From NCBI GenBank assembly GCA_934662505.1, contig CAKUKE010000009.1:1-64000 (forward strand): 64,000 bases of DNA, written 5' to 3'. A program made the translations under genes and the position numbers. Position 1 is the stretch's first letter; each line of letters starts with the position of its first letter. The notes beneath the pieces are model-generated. The model searched no databases. It worked only from the letters and a program-made list of their open reading frames with translations, and was not told the origin of the DNA. Source of the DNA: an uncultured Clostridia bacterium. Lineage in GTDB: Bacteria > Bacillota > Clostridia > Christensenellales > Aristaeellaceae. Below, piece after piece: positions 8,888-17,516 of the stretch.

Positions 8888-10360
8888 ATGCCGGAAGAAA
8901 TGAATTATTCCGAACAGGAAGCCATTCGTCGTGAAAAGCTCAAGGCGCTGCGCGCCGCGGGGCACGACCCTTACCTTTTGACCAAGTGCGATGTGACGGC
9001 CACCTCCAAAAAGGTGCTGGCGGACTACGACGCGCTGGAGGGGCAGACCGTATCGCTTGCCGGCCGTATGATGAGCCGCCGTGTGATGGGCAAGGCCTCC
9101 TTTGCCCATCTGCTGGACTGCGACGGGGAGATTCAGTTTTATGTCCGCCGGGACGACGTGGGCGAAGAAACCTACGCCGCCTTCAAGGATATGGATCTGG
9201 GCGATCTTGTGTACATCAGGGGCTTTGTTTTCAAGACCAAAACGGGCGAGGTTTCCGTACACGTGCAGGAAATGACCTTGTTGGCCAAGTGCCTCAAGCC
9301 CCTGCCTGAAAAGTTTCACGGACTGACCGACACCGACCTGCGCTACCGTCAGCGTTATCTGGACATGGTGGTCAACCCCGAGGTGCGGGATGTGTTCCGC
9401 AAGCGCAGCCAGATCATTTCCGCGCTGCGCACCTTCCTTGAAAGCAGAGGCTTCATGGAGGTGGAAACCCCCGTTCTGCACACGCAGGCCGGCGGCGCCT
9501 CCGCCCGCCCCTTCATCACCCATCACAATACGCTGGACATCGACATGTACCTGCGCATTGCGCTGGAATTGCACCTCAAACGGCTGATCGTAGGCGGCTT
9601 CGACCGGGTGTACGAGATCGGCCGCGTATTCCGCAACGAGGGCATGGATACCAAACACAACCCCGAATTTACCATGCTGGAGCTCTATCAGGCGTTTACC
9701 GACTTCCACGGCATGATGGATCTGACCGAGGACATGTTCCGCTATGTGGCGCGTCAGGTCAACGGCACGGCCACCGTACAGTACGGCGACGTAACCATTG
9801 ATCTGGAAAAGCCCTTTGCCCGCATGTCCATGGCGGAGGCGGTGAAAAAGTACTCCGGCGTAGACTTTGACGCGCTGGAAACGCTGGAGGATGCGCGCCG
9901 TGTCGCCGACGAACGGCACATTCACTATGAACCGCGGCACAAGAAGGGCGATATCCTGAACCTGTTCTTCGACGAATATGTAGAGGAGCATCTGGTGCAG
10001 CCCACCTTCATTTACGGTCACCCGGTGGAGATTTCTCCGCTGGCTAAGAAAATGCCCGGCAACCCTGCCTACACGGAACGGTTCGAGGTGTTCATTCTGG
10101 GACGGGAGCACGGCAACGCCTTCTCCGAGCTGAACGACCCCATCGACCAGCGCCAGCGTTTTGAGGCGCAGGCGCTGCTCAAGGCGCAGGGCGACGACGA
10201 GGCCTGCGGCGTGGACGAGGACTTCCTCAATGCGCTGGAGATCGGCATGCCCCCCACCGGCGGTCTGGGTGTGGGCGTAGACCGTCTGGTCATGCTGCTT
10301 ACCGGCGCATCCACCATCCGCGACGTGCTTTTGTTCCCCACAATGAAACCCCGGGACTGA
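8888..10360 (+). CDS. lysS: Lysyl-tRNA synthetase, class II
   Basis: 490 residues, the usual length. It charges tRNA-Lys. The N-terminal OB-fold anticodon-binding domain spans about residues 55-150. The class II catalytic domain follows, with motif 2 around FRNEG(M)DTKHNPEFT and motif 3 GLGVGVDRL near residue 465. It lies 30 bases after greA. No T-box leader was found upstream, so it is probably expressed from the operon promoter at 7474. Confidence 0.98.
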   Translation: MPEEMNYSEQEAIRREKLKALRAAGHDPYLLTKCDVTATSKKVLADYDALEGQTVSLAGRMMSRRVMGKASFAHLLDCDGEIQFYVRRDDVGEETYAAFKDMDLGDLVYIRGFVFKTKTGEVSVHVQEMTLLAKCLKPLPEKFHGLTDTDLRYRQRYLDMVVNPEVRDVFRKRSQIISALRTFLESRGFMEVETPVLHTQAGGASARPFITHHNTLDIDMYLRIALELHLKRLIVGGFDRVYEIGRVFRNEGMDTKHNPEFTMLELYQAFTDFHGMMDLTEDMFRYVARQVNGTATVQYGDVTIDLEKPFARMSMAEAVKKYSGVDFDALETLEDARRVADERHIHYEPRHKKGDILNLFFDEYVEEHLVQPTFIYGHPVEISPLAKKMPGNPAYTERFEVFILGREHGNAFSELNDPIDQRQRFEAQALLKAQGDDEACGVDEDFLNALEIGMPPTGGLGVGVDRLVMLLTGASTIRDVLLFPTMKPRD

Positions 10361-10391
10361 TCCAAGCTGACTTCAAAGGAGATCTGTGCGT

Positions 10392-11087
10392 ATGACCATC
10401 CGTACCCCCGTTGATAAAACGCATATTCGTAACCATCTGGCCTATTCCGGGTGGAAATACGCGCTTCTGGCGGTGCTGTCCATTTTCTGCTGGAGTCTCA
10501 TTTACACCCAGACGGCTTACCGTTCCCCGCAGGACAAGCGGATTGACGTGTACATCAAAAGCAGTACCGTCAGCACGGAAATGGCCGACAAGTTTATGGA
10601 GCCCATCTGGAAAAGCACCGTACCGTCCATGGAGGTGGTCAGCAGCGTATCCCTGCTCAACAGCAGCGATTACTCTGCCGTCATGCAGCTGCAGGTGTAT
10701 CTGGCCGCGGGCGAAGGGGACATTTACATTCTCCCCGCTCAGGACTACAGAACCTACGCCGCCAGCGAAACCTTTCTCCAGCTGGACGACCTGATCGCCA
10801 GCGGCGTCATCAATGCGGACGGCATCAATCTGGACGGCGCGTCCGTGATGGTCGTGGACGATTATGACGACGAAGGCAGCCCGATCTATACCGGTGAAAA
10901 GGGCGTATTCGGCATCCCCATGGACACCCTGTACGCCTTTATGGACGGTATGCAGCTGGACAACCGCGGCATGTATATGTGCATTGCCGCCAATAACCAG
11001 AATGATGAAAACGTCATTCCATTTTTCAACGCGCTGCTGCAGGCAGGCCGGGGCGAACAGCCTGAATGGCTGACGGAAAGCGAGTAA
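10392..11087 (+). CDS. Membrane-anchored extracytoplasmic protein of unknown function
   Basis: 231 residues from ATG 10392, with AAGGAG 10 bases upstream. A GTG at 10386 is too close to that site. One transmembrane helix (about residues 20-40) is followed by an acidic outer domain. Phrases such as GDIYILPAQDY and FLQLDDLIASG recall sugar ABC solute-binding proteins, but the domain is too short for a full two-lobed receptor. It lies 31 bases after lysS and is the last gene before a terminator. I do not recognise a named family. Confidence 0.6.
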   Translation: MTIRTPVDKTHIRNHLAYSGWKYALLAVLSIFCWSLIYTQTAYRSPQDKRIDVYIKSSTVSTEMADKFMEPIWKSTVPSMEVVSSVSLLNSSDYSAVMQLQVYLAAGEGDIYILPAQDYRTYAASETFLQLDDLIASGVINADGINLDGASVMVVDDYDDEGSPIYTGEKGVFGIPMDTLYAFMDGMQLDNRGMYMCIAANNQNDENVIPFFNALLQAGRGEQPEWLTESE

Positions 11088-11149
11088 GGCTTCCCGATGG
11101 TCTGTAACGGGTCACGATAGAAAATGTCAGGCGAACCGGAAAAGCTGCA

Positions 11150-11182
11150 AAAAGACGCTGCCTGTCGGCAGCGTCTTTTATT
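11150..11182. terminator. Strong hairpin terminator after the lysS operon
   Basis: A perfect 13-bp stem (11150-11162 with 11167-11179) and a TGTC loop, flanked by A and T runs. It can serve both this operon and the convergent gene at 11270. Confidence 0.9.
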
Positions 11183-11269
11183 TGTCATTCACGTTTTTTC
11201 ATAGCGCGTCATGCCGTATGGTGCCTTTTCCCTGTTCGGGCGTGTCTGTCCGGCTGCGGCGCCAGACGC

Positions 11270-11797
11270 TCACTCCTGCGCAGGGGTCTTCGTGCTCCGC
11301 GCCTGCGGATAACAGTTTTCACACAATTCATATCCAAGCCGCAGGGCGTTCTGCAGGGACATTCTGCGGGGATGATCCATGCCGGAGCACTGCTCCGTTT
11401 TGTGACACCGCTCCCCTCCGCGCACCGGCACAAAGCAGAGCGTACGTTCTTCCTCGGCCGCTTCCTTTTCCATTTCGGACGGCAGCTTGTCCCACAAAAG
11501 AAGGGTCAGCGTTTCGTCATCCAACAGTCCTGTTTCCGTCAGGTCATGGTCTCGCTGAAATGCCCGCACAGCTTCCGTCATGTCCGCAGAGATCGCCTCC
11601 AGCTTTTCCGGACGTACGTAGGCTGCTTTCTCCTCCAGACACCGAGCGAGCACATCAAGCCCCGGGCATCCGTCTCCTTCCTGCATAAAGCAAGTGCAGG
11701 CTTCCTGTCCGCAGACGCACGGAATTTCTTCAGCCAGCGCCAACGGCAGCAGCGCCAGAAGCAGTACGCTCAAAAGCAGCGCCCATCTTTTTTTCAT
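11270..11797 (-). CDS. Secreted protein with a peptidoglycan-binding-like domain
   Basis: 175 residues. The signal peptide is clear (MKKRW, hydrophobic core, ALA cleavage site near residue 22). A Cys-rich N-terminal segment (CVCGQEACTC) comes next. A PG_binding_1-like helical repeat follows (AVRAFQRDHDL...LLDDETLTLLL, about residues 85-105). A C-terminal block with CHKTEQCSGM and GYELCENC resembles small Cys/His domains found on secreted Clostridia proteins. It is transcribed alone from a good promoter. The role is presumably at the cell wall, but it is not known. Confidence 0.65.
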   Translation of the reverse strand: MKKRWALLLSVLLLALLPLALAEEIPCVCGQEACTCFMQEGDGCPGLDVLARCLEEKAAYVRPEKLEAISADMTEAVRAFQRDHDLTETGLLDDETLTLLLWDKLPSEMEKEAAEEERTLCFVPVRGGERCHKTEQCSGMDHPRRMSLQNALRLGYELCENCYPQARSTKTPAQE

Positions 11798-11844
11798 TTT
11801 CAGTTTCTCCCCTTTCCTGCTTCGATCTTCTTTTCATCCTCCTC

Positions 11845-11873
11845 ATTATATAGCTTATCAGGCCGTATTTCAA
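11845..11873 (-). promoter_or_regulatory. Sigma-A promoter for the secreted PG-binding-like gene
   Basis: On the minus strand: TTGAAA (11873-11868), a 17-bp spacer and TATAAT (11850-11845), 48 bases before the ATG at 11797. Confidence 0.85.
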
Positions 11874-11918
11874 CCTTATTTTACACTTTTCATTTCTTCT
11901 TTTCTATGCAGATTTCTG

Positions 11919-11946
11919 TTTCACACCCTGCAAAACGGGATATAAT
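11919..11946 (+). promoter_or_regulatory. Promoter for the dehydrogenase-flavodiiron operon
   Basis: A perfect TATAAT at 11941-11946 with a poor -35 (TTTCAC, 11919-11924, 16-bp spacer). It is 65 bases before ATG 12011. The weak -35 suggests an activator or a low basal level. Confidence 0.55.
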
Positions 11947-12010
11947 GCAAAAGGGAGGTTTTCTCCCCGGAGCAGATCAGGAAAACGCCGTTTTCGGCGA
12001 AGGAGGCAGC

Positions 12011-13042
12011 ATGCGGTTAGCTTTTTTTGACGCCAAGCCCTACGACATCCCGTCTTTTCAGGCGCAGTGCGCCCGTGAGCACATCGATGTGAAATTTTTT
12101 GAAACCAAGCTCAATCTGGATACGGCGGAGCTGGCACGGGGATCTGACGCCGTCTGCGTGTTCGTCAACGACACGGTGGACGCGCCTGTGCTGGACAAGC
12201 TGCAGTCCTACGGCGTGCAGGCGCTGGCGCTGCGCTGTGCCGGTTACAACAACGTGGACATCCGCCACGCCTACGGCAGGGTGCACGTGTTTCACGTGCC
12301 CGCCTACTCCCCCTATGCCGTTGCGGAGCACGCCATGGCCATGCTGCTCACCTCCATCCGCCGCATTCACAAGGCCTATATCCGTACCCGCGACTTCAAT
12401 TTCAGTCTGAATAACCTGACGGGCTTTGAACTGCACGGAAAGACGGTGGGCGTCATCGGTACAGGACGCATCGGTCGGGTGTTTATGGACATCTGCCGCG
12501 GGTTTGGCATGCAGGTGATCGCCTATGACAAATACCCCGCTGCAGACACCGGGATCCCCTACGTTTCGCTGGATGAACTGTTCGCGCAAAGCGACGTCAT
12601 TTCCCTGCACTGCCCCCTGACAGAGGATACGCGCCACCTGATCAACCGTGACAGCATGGCCAAAATGAAAAAGGGCGTGGTGCTACTCAACACCTCCCGC
12701 GGCGCGCTGATCGATGCGGAAGCGCTGCTGGAGAGCATTAAGGCGCGGCACGTGGGCGCGGCCTGTCTGGACGTGTATGAAGAAGAAGCCGACGTGTTCT
12801 TCGAAGACTTTTCCGGCCACATTGTGGAAGACGACACGCTGGCGCGGCTGATCTCCATGCCCAACGTCATTGTCACCTCCCATCAGGCGTTTTTAACGGA
12901 GGAGGCGCTGAAGAACATTGCGGAAACCACCGTAGACAACCTGACCCGTTTTTTCCGGGACGGCACCTGTGAAAACGAGCTCTGCTACCGCTGCGGCAAA
13001 ATCGAGCACTGCAAAAAAGAGCGCAGCGGCAAATGCTTCTGA
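12011..13042 (+). CDS. D-2-hydroxyacid dehydrogenase (D-lactate dehydrogenase type) with Cys-rich C-terminal tail
   Basis: 343 residues from ATG 12011, with AAGGAGG upstream. The NAD-binding Rossmann motif GVIGTGRIG lies near residue 147. The catalytic Arg sits in LNTSRGALID, and the His in SHQAFLT. Overall it looks like D-lactate dehydrogenases, which interconvert pyruvate and D-lactate. The oddity is the last 24 residues, which hold five cysteines (CENELCYRCGKIEHC...KCF) beyond the normal end of the fold and could bind a metal or Fe-S cluster. It is 33 bases upstream of a flavodiiron-rubredoxin fusion, which suggests an electron-transfer or oxygen-defence context. Confidence 0.87.
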   Translation: MRLAFFDAKPYDIPSFQAQCAREHIDVKFFETKLNLDTAELARGSDAVCVFVNDTVDAPVLDKLQSYGVQALALRCAGYNNVDIRHAYGRVHVFHVPAYSPYAVAEHAMAMLLTSIRRIHKAYIRTRDFNFSLNNLTGFELHGKTVGVIGTGRIGRVFMDICRGFGMQVIAYDKYPAADTGIPYVSLDELFAQSDVISLHCPLTEDTRHLINRDSMAKMKKGVVLLNTSRGALIDAEALLESIKARHVGAACLDVYEEEADVFFEDFSGHIVEDDTLARLISMPNVIVTSHQAFLTEEALKNIAETTVDNLTRFFRDGTCENELCYRCGKIEHCKKERSGKCF

Positions 13043-13075
13043 ACCGACGAAAAACAAATGAGGAGGATGCACACC

Positions 13076-14866
13076 ATGCATGTGACGAGCGATATCCGTT
13101 ATGTGGGCGTAAACGACCATCAGGTCGACCTGTTTGAAGGGCAGTATGCCGTCCCGAAGGGCATGTCCTATAATTCCTACGTCATTCTGGATGAAAAGAT
13201 TGCGGTCATGGACACGGTGGACGCCGCGTTCGGCGACGTCTGGCTGGCGCAGGTGCGCCAGACGCTGGACGGACGCACGCCCGATTATCTGGTGGTACAG
13301 CACATGGAGCCGGATCATTCCGCCAACATCGTCCGCTTCATGCAGGCCTACCCTGCAGCCACCGTGGTGTCTTCCCAGAAGGCCTTTGCCATGATGCGCC
13401 AGTTCTTTGGCGTTGACTTTGCCGACCGCCGCATCCCGGTCGCCGAAAACGATGTTTTGTCCCTCGGCCGGCATACCCTCCGTTTTCTGACCGCCCCCAT
13501 GGTGCACTGGCCGGAGGTCATCGTCACCTACGATGAAACGGATCGGGTGCTCTTTTCGGCGGATGGGTTTGGCAAATTTGGCGCGCTGGATGAAGATGAG
13601 GACTGGGCGGCGGAGGCTCGCCGGTACTATATCGGCATCGTGGGCAAGTACGGCGCACAGGTGCAGTCCCTGCTCAAAAAAGCGGCAGGGTTAGACATCG
13701 CAGTGATCTGCCCGCTGCACGGTCCGGTATTGAAGCAGCCGCTGGACAGGTATCTGAAGCTGTACGACGCCTGGTCGTCCTATAGACCGGAAGAACCCGG
13801 CGTGGTCGTCGCCTACGCTTCGGTATACGGCCATACCCGCGAAGCCGCAGAATCCCTCGTCCTGCAGCTGCGCCGCCGGGGCTGCCCGCGGGTGGTTCTC
13901 TACGACCTGGCGCGCTGCGACATGGCGCAGGCGGTAGCCGACGCCTTCCGTTATGACAAGCTGGCACTGTGCGCAACCACCTACAACGCGGACGTGTTTC
14001 CCTGCATGCGCGCCTTCATCGAGCACCTGACCGAGCGGAACTACCAGCGCCGCACCGTAGGGCTGGTGGAAAACGGTTCATGGGCGCCCATGGCCGCCAA
14101 GGTCATGCGCGGTATGCTGGAAGGCAGCAAAAATCTTTCCTTTGCAGAAAACACGGTGCGCATCCTTTCTGCACTGGACGAAAAAAGCCGCGGGCAGATA
14201 GACGCGCTGGCCGCAGAACTGTGCAGCGATTACGCCTCCGTTTCGACCGCCGCTCAGCCGCAAAACGATCCTGCCGCGCTGGGACGCATCGGCTACGGAC
14301 TGTATCTGGTCACCTCCTCCGACGGTCAGAAAGACAACGGTCTCATCGTCAACACCGTGACGCAGGTATCCGAAAATCCCTGCCGTCTGGCCGTGTCTGT
14401 CAACAAGCGCAACTATTCCTGTCAGTTGATCCGCGACAGCGGGAAAATGAACGTCCATTGCCTGTCCGTTGACACCCCCTTCCCGTTCATTGAGCGCTTC
14501 GGCTTCCACAGCGGACGGGACACGGACAAGTTCGACGGGCTGACCCCGGAGCGTTCTGCCAACGGTCTGGCCGTGCTGCCCGCCTATGCCAACGCCTATC
14601 TCTCTCTGCAGGTAGACCAGACGCTGGATCTGGGTTCCCACTGCCTGTTCCTGTGCACCGTGGCGGAGGCCGTAACCCTGTCCGATGCGGCGGGGATGAC
14701 CTATGACGACTACCGCCAGCGTGTTCGACCCGCGCCCCGGACAGAAGGCAAAAAGGGGTATGTGTGCACGGTATGCGGCTACGTCTATGAAGGGGACTCC
14801 CTCCCGGACGACTACATCTGTCCCCTGTGCAAGCACGGCGCGGCGGATTTTGAGCCCGTCGGCTGA
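13076..14866 (+). CDS. Flavodiiron protein fused to flavin reductase and rubredoxin domains
   Basis: 596 residues from ATG 13076; AGGAGG lies 9 bases upstream. Residues 1-240 form the metallo-beta-lactamase-like diiron domain, with ligands visible as H76xE78xD80, H144, D163 and H215. Residues about 245-385 are a flavodoxin domain (VVVAYASVYGHT). About 395-545 is a flavin-reductase-like FMN-binding domain (LIVNTVTQVSENP). About 550-592 is rubredoxin (CTVCGYVYEG...CPLC). Flavodiiron proteins reduce O2 to water or NO to N2O in anaerobes. The fusion places donor flavin and iron modules on one chain. A cytoplasmic location is expected. Confidence 0.93.
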   Translation: MHVTSDIRYVGVNDHQVDLFEGQYAVPKGMSYNSYVILDEKIAVMDTVDAAFGDVWLAQVRQTLDGRTPDYLVVQHMEPDHSANIVRFMQAYPAATVVSSQKAFAMMRQFFGVDFADRRIPVAENDVLSLGRHTLRFLTAPMVHWPEVIVTYDETDRVLFSADGFGKFGALDEDEDWAAEARRYYIGIVGKYGAQVQSLLKKAAGLDIAVICPLHGPVLKQPLDRYLKLYDAWSSYRPEEPGVVVAYASVYGHTREAAESLVLQLRRRGCPRVVLYDLARCDMAQAVADAFRYDKLALCATTYNADVFPCMRAFIEHLTERNYQRRTVGLVENGSWAPMAAKVMRGMLEGSKNLSFAENTVRILSALDEKSRGQIDALAAELCSDYASVSTAAQPQNDPAALGRIGYGLYLVTSSDGQKDNGLIVNTVTQVSENPCRLAVSVNKRNYSCQLIRDSGKMNVHCLSVDTPFPFIERFGFHSGRDTDKFDGLTPERSANGLAVLPAYANAYLSLQVDQTLDLGSHCLFLCTVAEAVTLSDAAGMTYDDYRQRVRPAPRTEGKKGYVCTVCGYVYEGDSLPDDYICPLCKHGAADFEPVG

Positions 14867-14915
14867 CGGCTGCCCATCAGGCACCGGTCGTTTTTCGTCT
14901 TTTCCAAGCAGCAAA

Positions 14916-14945
14916 CGCCCCGCGTTTTCACGCGGGGCGCTTTTC
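14916..14945. terminator. Terminator between the flavodiiron gene and the SGNH operon
   Basis: A 9-bp GC-rich stem (14916-14924 with 14931-14939) is followed by a T run. The opposite side has a short A run, so it can act in both directions for this convergent pair. Confidence 0.8.
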
Positions 14946-14987
14946 ATGCGATGACTGAGCCGGACCAATTTTTCCGTATGCCTTTCT

Positions 14988-15623
14988 TTACTTCTTTTCC
15001 AGCTTATGAAACGCGTCGATCCATGCGCGGGCGATCAGCTGATTACCGGCGCAGGAGGGATGCACCCCGTCCGGCACCCAGTATGCGGCAGGCTGAACAC
15101 GGCAGGCTTCGTCAAACATTTCCTGCAGCGGAATGAAGGCCGCGTGGTACTCCTCCGCCAGTTTCCGGGCGATCTCGGCGCGCCTGCACACTTCGTTATA
15201 GGCCTCGTCATAGCACCAGTCCAGCGCAGCGCCGTGCAGCAGATAGGCGCCCATCAGGATGAACCGCATTTCAGGAAAACGCGTCAGCGTATCTTCCAGC
15301 AGCATACGGTAGACCCGCTCAAACCGCTCCGCATCCACGCCGTTTTCTCCGTCCATCTCGTGCCACACGTCGTTTACGCCAATGAGCAGGCTGAATACAT
15401 CCGGCTGAAGGTTCCACCCGTCCTTTTTGATGCGGGCGTATACGTCCACAATCCGATTGCCGCTGACGCCGCGGTTCAGAAAGGTATGCTGTCCCGGTTC
15501 ATCCGCGCTTAACTGCCCGGCCACCATCAGCGCATACCCTTCTCCCAGATGCCATTCCTGCCCCTCACTGCGGTCTGTCCGGCTGGCGTCGGTGATGGAA
15601 TCACCCTGAAACAGAATTTTCAT
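14988..15623 (-). CDS. SGNH/GDSL-family esterase
   Basis: 211 residues, without a signal peptide. Block I is GDSITDASR (Ser9), block II is GVSGNR with its Gly, block III is IGVNDVWHE with its Asn, and block V is DGVHPS with the catalytic Asp and His. These are the four SGNH hydrolase signatures. The likely role is de-acylation of carbohydrates or small esters. The start overlaps the stop of the upstream acetyltransferase by 1 base (TAATG). It is the last gene of a three-gene minus-strand operon. Confidence 0.88.
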   Translation of the reverse strand: MKILFQGDSITDASRTDRSEGQEWHLGEGYALMVAGQLSADEPGQHTFLNRGVSGNRIVDVYARIKKDGWNLQPDVFSLLIGVNDVWHEMDGENGVDAERFERVYRMLLEDTLTRFPEMRFILMGAYLLHGAALDWCYDEAYNEVCRRAEIARKLAEEYHAAFIPLQEMFDEACRVQPAAYWVPDGVHPSCAGNQLIARAWIDAFHKLEKK

Positions 15624-16288
15624 TATCCGTTCCCTCCGTTGGACGTTTCCTCCGGTATGGGACGGCAGCCGCCCAGAACATCGGGCTTATACACCATGCT
15701 GTCCTTTTCCGTGATCGGATGAATGGGCTTGCAGGGCACGCCCGCCGCAAGGGTGCAGGGCGGAATGTCCCGGGTGACCACGCTGCCTGCGCCAATGACG
15801 CTTCCCCGGCCGATGGTCACACCGCCGCATACCGTCACGTTGGCGCCCATCCACACATCGTCCTCGATCACCACAGGCTTGGCGTAGCAAAGCCGCTTGG
15901 GCGTACCGTTCTCATCCAGCATGAGCCGCCGTTCAGACGGAATAAGAGGATGAATGGGCGTCACGATGGTCACATTGGGGCCAAAGCTCACGTGGTTGCC
16001 AATGGTCACCCGCGCATCGTCCTGAATGGTCAGGTTGTAGTTGCCGAAAAAGTGATGTCCGATCACGGTATGGGTACCGTAGTGCACAAAGAGCGGTCCC
16101 TGAATGAAGCTGCCCTCGCCGAAGGCCGCCAGCAGCCGCTTCAGTATGTCTGCCCGCTTGTCCACTTCTTCCTCCGTCGTATTGCTGTAGGCGGTGCTGA
16201 GCAGATGCGCCCGCTTTTTGATGGCTACCAGTTCCGGTGTGCCGGGTGCAAACAGGGTGCCGGCAAAGATTTTTTCTTCTTCCCGCAT
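15623..16288 (-). CDS. Maltose/galactoside O-acetyltransferase family protein
   Basis: 221 residues. An N-terminal helical Mac domain (to about residue 60) is followed by left-handed beta-helix hexapeptide repeats, such as GSVIGAGSVVTRDIPP, that form the acetyl-CoA site. The catalytic His is likely the one in IVTPIHPL. The product is an O-acetylated sugar. It lies between two SGNH esterases, so the operon could both add and remove acetyl groups. GGAGGAA precedes the ATG at 16288. Confidence 0.9.
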   Translation of the reverse strand: MREEEKIFAGTLFAPGTPELVAIKKRAHLLSTAYSNTTEEEVDKRADILKRLLAAFGEGSFIQGPLFVHYGTHTVIGHHFFGNYNLTIQDDARVTIGNHVSFGPNVTIVTPIHPLIPSERRLMLDENGTPKRLCYAKPVVIEDDVWMGANVTVCGGVTIGRGSVIGAGSVVTRDIPPCTLAAGVPCKPIHPITEKDSMVYKPDVLGGCRPIPEETSNGGNG

Positions 16289-16292
16289 GGGT

Positions 16293-17384
16293 TTATTCCT
16301 CCATCAGTTTTTCTATGACAGGCTGCAGGTTCTGCGCGATCTGCCAGAAACCGAGATCTGTGGGATGGTCGCCGTCCACGGAGCATTCGTCCCCGCCGTC
16401 CGGCGTAAGTAAGCGTCCATCCAGAAAGAAAATGCGTCTGTCCCCCGCCGAGCGCCGCTTTTCCACGCAGGCCTGCTGAAACGCCCGCTTGGCGTCGCGC
16501 TTTTCTCTTTCTTCCTTCACATGCAGTTCCCGCTGCACCAGCATGCGGGACACCAGCAGGATGGGCGTGTCCGGGTGCGCCCGCCTGTAAAGATCCAGAA
16601 AGGGATCCAGCGTATCGTACAGTCCCTCGCCGGCGTTTGCTTCATAAGCCATCACAAACAGCGCGGGATCCTTCACCTGCGCTACCAGCTCCGCCACCTC
16701 CTTTTCGCCCTTCCCGCTGCCGGAAAAGCCGAAATTGTAGATAGGACGGTTCATACGCCGGGTCAGAATGTTGGTGTACAGCATACCGGGACGGGAAGCG
16801 CACCCTCCCTGCGTGATGCTGGTTCCATAGAAAACCACGGGCTTCGCATGGGAAAAGGGCTGCGGCGCAGCAAGGCGCGCTTCCTTCGGCAAGCCGATCA
16901 TCAACGACTCCACCCCCATGTACAGGGGCAGGTTGAGCACAACGCGCTTCCATTCATCGTCTCTCCCGCGTACGACCTCGCAGGCGTACCCTTCTTCCGA
17001 CTGCGGGAAGCGGGTCACGCCCTCAAAATGAAAGTCCTCCCCCGGGTACGCCAGATAGCAGTCCATGCCGCACTCGCCCGTGGCCGCAAAGTGATCCATC
17101 CCATGACGTCCATTCAGCCTGACCGCCACGGCAATGCGCCGCGCATCCGTCTCAAATGCGATCTGCCCGCCGGTCGTGTGGCGGCACAGGTAGGCTACGC
17201 CGGGCGCAGCCTTTTCCAGCATGGGAATGCTGGCCTCCGGGAAACGCTGATACCTTTTCTCCTGCTGAAACCAGTACAGCCCGTCCACCCTGAACGGCGG
17301 CTCCTTCGGGTCGTACCACGTCAGGGTCTCCGGCTCCCGGATGGAACGCGCCACCATTCGTTCGTCAATTTCTTTCCACTCCAC
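16293..17384 (-). CDS. SGNH/GDSL hydrolase with N-terminal beta domain
   Basis: 363 residues starting at GTG 17384-17382, with GGAGG 9 bases upstream. The longer frame to 17465 would run into the rplT terminator and is rejected. The N-terminal half is a beta-sandwich-like region, as found before some SGNH domains. The C-terminal half carries YGTSITQGG (nucleophile Ser), FSGSGKGE, and DGDHPTDLG with the Asp/His pair. It resembles carbohydrate esterases. It is the first gene of the operon. No export signal is seen after the start chosen here. Confidence 0.83.
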   Translation of the reverse strand: MEWKEIDERMVARSIREPETLTWYDPKEPPFRVDGLYWFQQEKRYQRFPEASIPMLEKAAPGVAYLCRHTTGGQIAFETDARRIAVAVRLNGRHGMDHFAATGECGMDCYLAYPGEDFHFEGVTRFPQSEEGYACEVVRGRDDEWKRVVLNLPLYMGVESLMIGLPKEARLAAPQPFSHAKPVVFYGTSITQGGCASRPGMLYTNILTRRMNRPIYNFGFSGSGKGEKEVAELVAQVKDPALFVMAYEANAGEGLYDTLDPFLDLYRRAHPDTPILLVSRMLVQRELHVKEEREKRDAKRAFQQACVEKRRSAGDRRIFFLDGRLLTPDGGDECSVDGDHPTDLGFWQIAQNLQPVIEKLMEE

Positions 17385-17463
17385 GTGTGCAAGCCTCCGT
17401 TTTTTTCTCAATTCTACACCCAAAGCGGCAAAGAAGCAAGAAAGGATGACAAGAAAAGCGATC

Positions 17464-17491
17464 AAAAAAGCCGCAGGGAAAACCCTGCGGC
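17464..17491 (-). terminator. Terminator of the infC-rpmI-rplT operon
   Basis: A perfect 9-bp stem GCCGCAGGG/CCCTGCGGC with a TTTT loop (minus-strand sense), followed by six or more T, 26 bases after the rplT stop. Confidence 0.9.
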
Positions 17492-17516
17492 AGAAGGTTG
17501 AACAAGAACGGTTGAA

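Noticed and set aside
8840..8890. T-box or lysine riboswitch for lysS or dapA
   Set aside because: No T-box core or lysine aptamer motifs were found before lysS or dapA. The gaps are too short.
8294..10111. 605-codon minus-strand frame opposite greA and lysS
   Set aside because: Shadow of two certain genes. The sequence is repetitive in His, Gln and Val, and has no start context.
11372..12010. N-terminal extension of the D-2-hydroxyacid dehydrogenase by 213 codons
   Set aside because: It overlaps the antisense secreted-protein gene and both promoters. AAGGAGG directly precedes ATG 12011, where the family fold begins.
17385..17465. Upstream start of the SGNH hydrolase with an apparent signal peptide
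   Set aside because: It would place the start in the rplT terminator. GGAGG fits GTG 17384 with 9-base spacing.
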